From positions 1 to 22,500 of the forward strand of contig MCFG01000509.1 in the NCBI GenBank assembly GCA_002104895.1: a stretch of DNA of 22,500 bases. The letters run 5' to 3'. The stretch comes from Anaeromyces robustus. Its lineage: Eukaryota; Neocallimastigomycota; Neocallimastigomycetes; Neocallimastigales; Neocallimastigaceae. Below are positions 10,752 to 20,000 of this stretch, piece by piece. The position numbers and the translations under genes were made by a program. Every line of letters begins with the position of its first letter. Position 1 is the stretch's first letter. The notes beneath the pieces were generated by a model. The model was not told where the DNA came from. It did not search any database and was given only the letters and a program-made list of their open reading frames with translations.

Positions 10752-11425
10752 ATAAATCAATAAATAAATAAATAAATAAATAAATAAATTTTTTTGTTTA
10801 ATTTTTTTAATATGAATAATTTAATACCGAACTTTCAATTAAAATAAAATATAACGCTATACAAAAATATTATTAATATAGATTTATTCATATTTTATAC
10901 GTCATTAAACAATAAAATAAAGATATATATATATAATTATTTATAATTATAAAAAAAAAAATAAAATGAAATAAAAAGAAAAAAAGAAAAAGAAAAACTA
11001 TGTTCATATTGATCACTCTTTATATAGAAAAAATTTGTTAAATACATTGTAAAAAAAAAAAAAAAAAAAAAAAAACAAGATTAGAAACAAAAAAGGTTAA
11101 TGATAGAATTAGGGCAAATTAATTTTTTGATAGATGACATTAGTCATAATCATAGAATAATAACATAAAATATATTAACAATTATATATTTTTCTATACT
11201 AATAGAATAAATTTATTTTTCATTGAGATGACAAAAAAATATTTTTCCATATATAAAGAATTAATTGTTGTAGAAAAACATGTATAAATTTAAACCGAAA
11301 GAAAAACAATATGTAATAATGAATGACTCTAGTTTTATATATATACAAAAAATAAATAAATAAATAAAAAAGTTATATATTTTAAAAAATATATTATGTA
11401 TTAAAAAATGATTTAGTTTCAAAAA
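10008..11425. repeat. Long direct repeat, copy 2 (flanks the ankyrin-toxin gene)
   Basis: Second copy of the 1.4 kb repeat described at 3042, in the same orientation, starting at tagttgtacagata and ending after gatttagtttc. Compared with copy 1 it has one rather than two 131-base internal units, a longer aaat run (about 10727-10790) and about 120 extra bases at about 10889-11020 with poly-purine stretches. The copies start 6966 bases apart and enclose only the ankyrin-toxin gene. Confidence 0.85.
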
Positions 11426-11431
11426 AAAAAA

Positions 11432-11495
11432 AAAATAAAATAAAATAAAATAAAATAAAATAAAATAAAATAAAATAAAATAAAATAAAATAAAA
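11432..11495. repeat. (TAAAA)n microsatellite tail of repeat copy 2
   Basis: Around twelve uninterrupted taaaa units directly follow the large repeat. Copy 1 ends in a shorter, less regular tract of the same type. Tails of one kind but different length are typical of non-LTR retroelements, although plain slippage could also produce this. Confidence 0.85.
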
Positions 11496-11569
11496 AACAT
11501 AATTATGTATATATCTTTTTAAATAAAATAAAAAATATAATTATGTATATATCTTTTTAAATAAAATAT
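11494..11569. repeat. 38-bp tandem duplication
   Basis: The segment containing aattatgtatatatcttttt begins at 11501 and again at 11539, each copy ending in an aaataaaat stretch. The two units are nearly identical and non-coding. Confidence 0.85.
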
Positions 11570-11699
11570 TTAAAAAAATACATATACATATTATGTGTAA
11601 TTTATATATATAATATTTAATATATTATTCTATTAATTATTAATTATTTTAAAATATTATTTATAAAAAAGAATAATATTAAATTTCTATAATATAAAG

Positions 11700-11860
11700 T
11701 AGACAAATAAAAAAATAAGAAAAGAAAAAAAAAATAGAAATGAGAGAAAAAAGAAAACGAATATAATATGATTTTAATTTAAATATAGTGATGATTATTA
11801 TTATTCTTTTATCTTTTCTACTTCTTTTTTTTCCTTTTTTTTTTTTTATACAGGTAAAAA
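11700..11860. other. Purine block / pyrimidine block ending in a splice-acceptor-like site
   Basis: Positions 11700-11760 are nearly all A and G on this strand. Positions 11805-11847 are nearly all T and C, and then read tatacag with gtaaaa directly after. This resembles a polypyrimidine tract and 3' splice site next to a 5' splice site. The two blocks are also roughly complementary and could pair. No exon can be shown around it, so the meaning is open. Confidence 0.3.
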
Positions 11861-12658
11861 TAATAGTATAATTATTAAAAAAAAGTATATATATATTGTT
11901 TTTTTTTTTTTTTTTATTTTTTTTTTTTTTGATTATTATTATTATTATTTTTTTTTAAAATTAATAATTAAAATTCTTATAATAGTATATTAATTATTAT
12001 TGTAATTTTAATTAATAAAATTATATTAATTATATATTTAATATTACTACTTTTAAAATTTATTAATAAATAATATTAAAAAAAAAATATTTTATGATAT
12101 ATAAAAAATTAATAAATATTGAAAATTTATTTATTTTATAAAAAATTATTTATTATTATTTTTTTTTAATATTATTTATTTATTTATTAAAAAACAAATA
12201 AAATAATTAATAAATAAATATTTTTTATTCAAGAAATATTTTAATAAATTATTTTATAATTTTTTTTACAATTACTGTCGTTGGATTATATAATAAGTAA
12301 TGTTTGATTGTTTGAAGACTTTATTTTTTAATATTTATAACATATAATAATTTTAGATACTTTATTAAATTAAGCTTTTGATTAAATTTATTAGAATCAT
12401 TATATTAATAAATCTTTATTAAGCAAACAAATAAAACAAAAAACAAAAAACAAAATACAAAACAAAATAAATATATATAAACAAATAAATAATCAAACAG
12501 ACAATAAACAACAGATAAGTTGACAAATAAATAAAAAAATAATTTTAAAAATAAGAAGCCATCAATTTTAATGTATAAAATAATATTTCATATTTTGTTA
12601 ATCTATTTTAAAAATTTTTAATAAAATAAACGAAACAAAAAAAATAAATAAAAAGGAT

Positions 12659-12660
<2 letters not shown>

Positions 12661-12698
<38 letters not shown>
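12661..12698. repeat. (AAT)n/(ATT)n palindrome
   Basis: A run of aat triplets passes straight into a run of att triplets, forming a near-perfect inverted repeat without a loop, followed by cattattatt. It is a simple-sequence structure with no gene attached. Confidence 0.85.
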
Positions 12699-13264
12699 CA
12701 TTATTATTGATTCTAAATTTTATTTTATAAATATTTTATAATAATATAATACAAAAGTAGAATATCAATTTTTATATATACATGTTTTTTATAATGCAGA
12801 AATTAAAATCAATTTTATAAAGTAAATTAATTAAAATAATCAATTTAATAACTAAATTATAATTTCCTTTATATCATATTTTTATTTTTTTTATATTATT
12901 CATATCATATATATATTCAATATCAATATATTAATTTTATAGAAATAATGTAATAAATTGGATAAAAATAACATGTATATTATTATTTTGTTTTCATAAC
13001 TTTTTTTTTTAAAATAATTGTAATTAAACACATAAGCAATATATAATTAAGGAATAATTAAATGAATAAATAAATATTAACAATATCAATTTTTAATGCA
13101 ATATTTTATTATATATTTTATTTTTAATAAAAATTTAATATTTAATATTTATATTGTATACATAATTTTAAAGAATATTATTATGTAGTAATTATTAAAT
13201 TATCAATGGGTGATTCAATATAACATTTAATTATTTATTGACAATAAATTAAAAATAGATTATA

Positions 13265-13380
13265 AATATTAATAAATAAAAAATAAAATGAGTGAATAGA
13301 CAAATATATCATAAGATTAAGAAATATTAATAAATAAAAAATAAACTGAATGAATAAATTGAAATATCATTAACATAAGG
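13265..13380. repeat. 58-bp imperfect tandem duplication
   Basis: aatattaataaataaaaaat starts at 13265 and again at 13323, with similar sequence (gagtgaata versus ctgaatgaata) after each. Non-coding. Confidence 0.65.
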
Positions 13381-14070
13381 TATTGGCAATATAATACTAT
13401 AGAATGTAATAAAATATTCCAATATTTCATAGATAAATAAAAAGAGATAAAATATAGTAAAATTAAAAATTTAGATGAAAAAAAATATTTTAAAATAACA
13501 AAAATAATGCCAAAAAATATAATTAAATAAATAATCAATAAAAAGAAAAAATAATAAATTAGTAAATAAATTTTATAAAATTCAAATAATGATTCTAATA
13601 TTTAAATATTTTAATTTATTTATATTATTAATGTCAGAATTTTAAAAAAAATATTTTTGATATTTATTCACTAACATTATATATATATATTAAATAGTAT
13701 AAAAACTTTTATTGTTCTCAAGTGTGTATAATCAAGAAAAAAAATATATATAACTATATGATGTATATTCAATAGCTTAAGTTTTGAATTGGTAAACATA
13801 TTTTTTTTTAATAAGCAGTTTAAAAAAAAATAAAAATATTTTATCAAAAATAATTAAATAAAAATATTAAATTATATATATTAATGTTGAATAAAAATTA
13901 TTTTTATTTATTTAAATAATTTATATAGGTACTTTTATATATTATATTTTTGAAGAAAAAGAAAAATATATCTATTAAATTAATACGAGAACAAATTACA
14001 ATAATCATAATTTCATAAATTGAAATTATAACAATACAAATATAATAAGTAATAAAAAATTATACACTTT

Positions 14071-14144
14071 AATTTAAAATATACTAATTAATATTTAAAT
14101 ATTTATTAATTTAAAATATACTAATTAATATTTAAATATTTATT
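14071..14144. repeat. 37-bp tandem duplication
   Basis: aatttaaaatatactaatta begins at 14071 and at 14108, and the units match over their full 37 bases. Non-coding, about 0.9 kb before the kinase gene. Confidence 0.85.
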
Positions 14145-14861
14145 AATTAATATTTTTTTAATAAATAATATTTAAAAATTAAATAAGGATCAATTACAGA
14201 TAAAATAATTAATAAACATTAAATTAAATATATAATAACTTATGTTATTTTAATATATCCAACGATATATATACTTTCTTTTCTTTTTATCTTATTATAT
14301 TTTACGAAACAAATTATATGAACAATAAATCAACTATTAGAAAAGAAAAAAAAAAATAAGAGAGAAATGTTAAGTTTTTAATAATAGAATTAAACAATAA
14401 TAATTAATAATTCAATAAATTCAATAATTAATAAAAAAATGAATTGATTCTATTATGCAATAACCTTTTAGATTTTTAATTTTTTATCAATAATATAATA
14501 AAAATTTTAATTTAGAAGAAAAATCCATATTATAAGTTTTATATATTATATAAATTAATTTTATATATTTAAAAATTAAATTAATACAAATATAATATAA
14601 TATATATTTAAGAATAGAGTCAATTAAGTAATCAATTATAATAAAATAATAAAAAAGTGATTTTAAGTTATCATATTAACGAAAAATTTTTATATCATTT
14701 TCATAAAAAAAAATAATATTGGAAATGAGAGTTGCTTGCATTTAATATAATAAAAATAATAAAAATAATAATTATAAATAATGATAAAATTTAATTAAAA
14801 TCAAAATATTAATTTCACGATTGCAAATAAAAATATATATATTTATATATATATATATATA

Positions 14862-14899
14862 AAATCAAATCAAATCAAAATCAAAATCAAATCAAACAA
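14862..14899. repeat. caaat/caaaat run upstream of the kinase gene
   Basis: About seven units of tcaaat or tcaaaat follow one another on this strand, giving evenly spaced C residues in otherwise A/T sequence, 140-175 bases before the kinase start. It could be a promoter or 5' UTR element or just slippage. Confidence 0.5.
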
Positions 14900-15015
14900 A
14901 TAAAAAATTCAATATATATATATATACAAATAAAAAAAAATAAACAAAAAAAAAAAAACTACAATAACAATTTTTTTTTATTTTTAAATTATATTTTTCT
15001 TAATATAATATTTTA

Positions 15016-15033
15016 ATGCATTATTCTTTATAA
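15016..15033 (+). promoter_or_regulatory. Mini upstream ORF (5 codons) before the kinase gene
   Basis: ATG CAT TAT TCT TTA TAA ends four bases before the kinase ATG at 15038, the same layout as before the ankyrin-toxin gene. It would act in translation control only if the mRNA begins upstream, which the sequence does not show. Confidence 0.4.
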
Positions 15034-15037
15034 GAAA

Positions 15038-17011
15038 ATGGAACATAAACATCAAAGAACATTAAGATTAGAAGGTAAACCTGAAAGAAGACTATCTCCA
15101 TTAAATCCTTTATCAGCTGCATCAAATAATTCAATTACATCTTCATCATCTCAAAAGAATGATGAAAATACATATGTACAGTCACAGTTAAGAAAAAGTA
15201 CAATAACTAATTCAGAGGAAGATGAAACAATTATTAATAATACTGTAAATACTTCTAATACCCCTACAACACCAACTACACCAGGTACAACAAATAATAC
15301 CGCGTCAAATAGTAATCCAAACAGTTCATCTACTTCAACGGTTCCTACAACTCCAACATTACCATCTTCAACAAGTGTAAGTAGTAATCTTCGGAATATT
15401 ACAGATGAAAATGCAGGAAAAAGGAAAAGTCTTACAGGAATACCTCCAAGTTTGAGAAGACTTAGTCGTTGTATATCTGATGCAAGTGAGATAAATATGT
15501 CAAATAATGATGAATCAAGTTTTTCTATTTCATCTACTATTTTAGCACAAACTCCAACTTCAGTCAGACCTATTCCAATACCGAATCCATTACCTTTACG
15601 TAGAGTAAGTCGATGCTCTATATCATTAGATCCTGATGAAAATATTGCAAATTCAACAACATCTTATTCCAATAATGTATCATCTGTAAAATCGAATGTC
15701 ACTAACCAACAATCCTCTAATTCTTATCATTCAGTTAATCCAGTTAATAATAACAATAACAATAACAACAACAATAACAACAACAACAACAATAATAATA
15801 ATAATAATTCAGTTAACAATAATTCCAATACAAGTACTATTGCTAGTAATGCTAACAACATTAATAATTTTTCCAATCCTAATTTTATAAATGTAAATAA
15901 TAACCTAACAGGTAATATTTCATCATCTTTATCAACAACCATTTCATCTATTCCATATAACGGGTCTGGAAAAAATATATCAAATCAACTTCCTGCCAAT
16001 AGTATTTCCTCTTCTATGACATCTAATAATAGCTTTATCAGTAATACTAGTATTTTATCAAGTGCTATGACAACTGGTGGAGGTTATGGTAGAAAATTCT
16101 CTAATATTAATAATCCTATAAAAAGAAGATCAAGAGGACTTTCATTTAATAACTCATCAAATTTATCATCTCATATTTTTACAAATAGTAATTCATTTGT
16201 ATCAAATGATAAAAATTTTAAATTTTTACAACTTCAAGCTCAACAAAATGAAGAAATATTTTCTATTGACGACGATGATGTATCTTCAAATGATCCGAAA
16301 GCTCCTTATCCAGCGAGATTTTATGCACTTTCTTCAAGTTCTCCATGTATTTACCCAATATTTAAAAATAATCTATCTTCAAATTTATCTACTCCTAATC
16401 AAGCTTTTCCATCACAACCATCTCAACAACAAATTAGTTCATTACAAAATTCAACAAATTCATCTCGAAAAACTAGTATCGAAGCAAATTCTTCTATTTC
16501 AGTTAAAGATAAATCTTTTGTAAATATACTAATATATAAATATATTTTTTTTATTTTAATTTTTTTTTGTAAAAATTATTTACTATGATAATTTTTTTTA
16601 ATTAACATGTTTTTTTATCATTATTATTATGATTAATTTTTATGTTAATTTTTATTAATTTATCATTAAAACTTTAGAATAAAGATAATAGTATTGGAAT
16701 TCCACAAGTAGAAAGAATAAAAGAAAATTCATTGAAATATGATAAAGGTGGATATGTGAAAACTATAGGTAAGTAAAATTTATTTATATATAATATTATA
16801 TTATATTATATTATATTATATTATATTATATTATATTATATTATATTATATTATATTATATTATATTATTAAAAAAATATAATAAGAATGTTATTAATAT
16901 CTTTTTTTTTTTTTTTTATTATATTTATTATTATTATTATTATATTTATTATTATTATTATTATATTTATTATTATTATTATTATTATTATATTTATTAT
17001 TATTATTATTA

Positions 17012-17042
<31 letters not shown>

Positions 17043-20000
17043 ATTTATTATTATTATTATTAATTTCAAAAGAAAAATTAAGAACTTCAAGAAGTAGAAC
17101 ATTTTCAGCTAATTTAGATTCAAATAATATGAATTTCAAAAAGAAGGAAATACCAAATTATAATAATAAAAATGAAAATACATATCAACTTTTAATTAAT
17201 TTATCTCGTGAAGCAAAAAATTTTAAATGGCGCTCACCAAATGAATCAAATGTTGTATGGAATGATATTAGAGAAGAATATAAGGAGGAATTTGATAACG
17301 TATTTTCTGCTAATGCATTTACTCCACCATCTACACCACTTCAAGTTTTTTCATCTGTAAGGCCACAAAGCCCTTCATTATTTATGTTTGATGATGATTC
17401 TATAGATAATGATCCATATCGTAATAGTATTTATAATAATGATGGAAATATTTCAATTCTTAGTGATAAAAATTCAATATCGTCTAAAAAGAATACTTCC
17501 CTTTTTGTTTCAACAAATAATAAAATTTCACATAATAGAAATAAATCTCATTCATTTAGTCATGCAATTTCACCTGAAAGTATTTCTTCGTTGAGAAGTC
17601 CAAGTATTATTAGTTTTGGACAAGCTAATTCAAAAATAGTAAATAATCAAAATGGTGAAGCAGCAAAGGGAGATATCATTGATAACACAGATAATGGAAA
17701 CTTGGGTAATCAAGATATCAATGGATCAAATCAATCTTCAAATACAGTTGGTGGTTATAATAGATCTTTAAGTGATGGTGATTTATCAGCTTATCTTAAA
17801 GGTTTTAGTAATTTAAAATATTCATTAAAGATTGCAAAAACTGCATGTAATAAAGAATTGAAAAAAATTATAAAAATATTATATGCTTATATTGAAGAAG
17901 AAATATTATTACAAAGACGTCAAATGGCTGAAAATATTGATGGTGGTATTGGTATTAATTCGGAAGCTTCAATGAGTCAAGAATTCAATAATATTAGTTC
18001 CTCTACATTAAGAATAGGATCAACTAATAATAGTATTCAATTATTTTCAACAAAATATCAATCTGATAATGAAGATAATCTTTCGACTTATTCAATTTCT
18101 TCTAGTATAGCCAATTCATCGGTTAAAAATAATATCAATATCAGTGAAGAAAATATAAAAAGAAATGATGATACCCAAAATCAGTTGAAACGAAATTCTT
18201 CTGACAATATTGTTTCGGCTTCTTCATTATCCACCAATAAACCTACAAATGAATTTTATAATAACAGAAAATCATCATTAGCTGTTAGTGAATCTTCCCA
18301 GACTAGTTCTATTAGAACAGCACCATATAATAATATTAAAAGAAGAGATTCTACAAATTCAGATATGGATTATTATAGTAGACCAAAATATAAAACTTCG
18401 CAAAAAAGTATCAATGAAGATAGTTTAGAATCTTTACTTTCAATGACAAAAGATGCTTCTCCATTAGTAGAAGCTTTAACGAATACCATATTAATTGCAC
18501 AAAGTATTATTGATATGGAAGTAAGTGATTTAATTACATCTGGTATGTGTAGAAGTATTATTGAAGAAATACAAGCATTACAAATTCTTTGGAATAAAAA
18601 TCCTTCTTGGCCAGGTAAAACATATCTTGTTAGAATGTTAATGAATTTTGCTAGTGTAGCTAGATTAGTAGAACATTTAGAAGCTGATGCTAGAATTTGG
18701 AATTATTCTAATCCTAATAGAATCGTAAGAGATAAATCCAATAAAAATTCTATTAGTTGTACTTCTGGAACACCAATTATTAATTATATGAAACAACATC
18801 ATATGCATTTAAAGAGTAATGCAGGTTCAAGAAGAGATTCATTTTCTTCTTTTGCAACTTCAGAATCAGAATACGCTATAGACGATGATTATTATGATGA
18901 TGATGATCTTTATAATGATTATGACTCAGAATATAATCAATATCATAGAAAACAGAAATCAAATGATAATGAAGCTGATGATAAAAAAAGAAGAAATTCA
19001 AACCGAGAATCATGGAGCGCTATTGAATTACGTGAAGCAGTAATTGAAAGTCAATCTTTAAATGTTTTAATTGAAATGGGATTAGATGGTAAAATTTTAT
19101 ATGTTAGTCCTATATGTTATACGGTATTTGCATATGAACCTAATGAAATTTTAGGTACCGTAGTCCCACCATTTCTTCCTCCAAATAGTGAAGATACAAA
19201 TGTTTTTAAAGATGCTATGAAATGTCTTTTATCTGATAATAATGCCAATATTGCTATGGAAATAAATTATAAAGCATGTAGAGGAGATGGCCGTTGGTTA
19301 GAAATGGAAGGTAAAGGTATGTTAATGATTGATAGAATTACTAAAACAAAGAAAAGTGCTGTTTGGGTTACACGTCCAACTCGTTTAATTGGGGAAGGTT
19401 GGGAAGATGTTTTATCTTCTTCATCAGATAGTATGAGCGAACAATCTCAGACTACTGGAATACCTTATGATCAATCAAATCAATCTATTGCAAGTTCAAT
19501 AACCGTTGAAACAATACCTCTTCCATCTACTAGTTCAATTGTTATTAATAATAATTTTGTAGCTCCTAATCAAAAAATTAAACAAATTCAAAATAATGTT
19601 AATGAAAATAAAAATAGTCCTCTTTCTGAGCATAGTTTTTCAATTATTAGTTCACAAGAATTTGATCAAAAGGAAAAACCCGCTGAAGAAGAAATTGAAG
19701 TAGACATACGTCCAATACATCGTCTTTCTGTATATGATGCAAGAAATATAACTCATAAAAAATCACCACTTAGTATCACTAGTGAAGATATGATGGATGA
19801 TGATGATAAGGATAAAGAAGAAGAAAAAGAAGAAAAAGAAGGAGAAGTAAAAGAAGAAGAAGAAGAAAAAGAAAAAGAAAAAGAAAAAAGAAATGAAGAA
19901 GTAAAAAAAGAGGAAGAAGATGAAGAATTGAAGGATGATTCTAAACCAATAAGAATTGAAATTGATTCAAATGAAGATAAAGTTCAAAAAGATATTAAAG

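Larger units (their letters stand above)
11570..15015. other. AT-rich gene-free region before the kinase gene
   Basis: About 3.4 kb without a credible gene on either strand. It holds a purine block followed by a pyrimidine block (11700-11853), an (AAT)n/(ATT)n palindrome, two tandem duplications, and near 14862-14899 a run of caaat/caaaat units upstream of the kinase gene. The promoter of the kinase gene is expected toward the right end but cannot be singled out. Confidence 0.7.
16769..17072 (+). other. Intron 2 of the kinase gene (304 nt, phase 1)
   Basis: It begins with a consensus GTAAGT after the G of a split codon and ends TCAAAAG before AAAAATTAAG, giving [11 protein letters not shown] across the junction. 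Nearly all of it is simple sequence: (TTATA)n, a T run, then ATT triplets. The acceptor is the first AG that restores the downstream frame. Confidence 0.8.

Noticed and set aside
3042-11425. LTR retrotransposon with the direct repeats as LTRs
   Set aside because: The enclosed DNA codes only for the ankyrin-toxin protein, with no gag, protease, reverse transcriptase or integrase, and the repeat ends show no TG...CA.
11261-11500. Minus-strand frame rich in Phe, Tyr and Leu
   Set aside because: It is made by the (TAAAA)n microsatellite read backward and has no domain.
13317-13538. Minus-strand 73-residue hydrophobic frame
   Set aside because: Composition follows from A/T-only DNA (Ile, Phe, Leu, Tyr); no start context, splice signal or family likeness supports a gene.
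16569-16677. Alternative donor GTAAAA at 16569 for intron 1
   Set aside because: Joining it to the acceptor at 16677 gives a TAA at the junction; the donor at 16520 keeps the frame.
16869-17139. Poly-Ile and poly-Asn frames on both strands of intron 2
   Set aside because: They are translations of the ATT triplet array within an intron.
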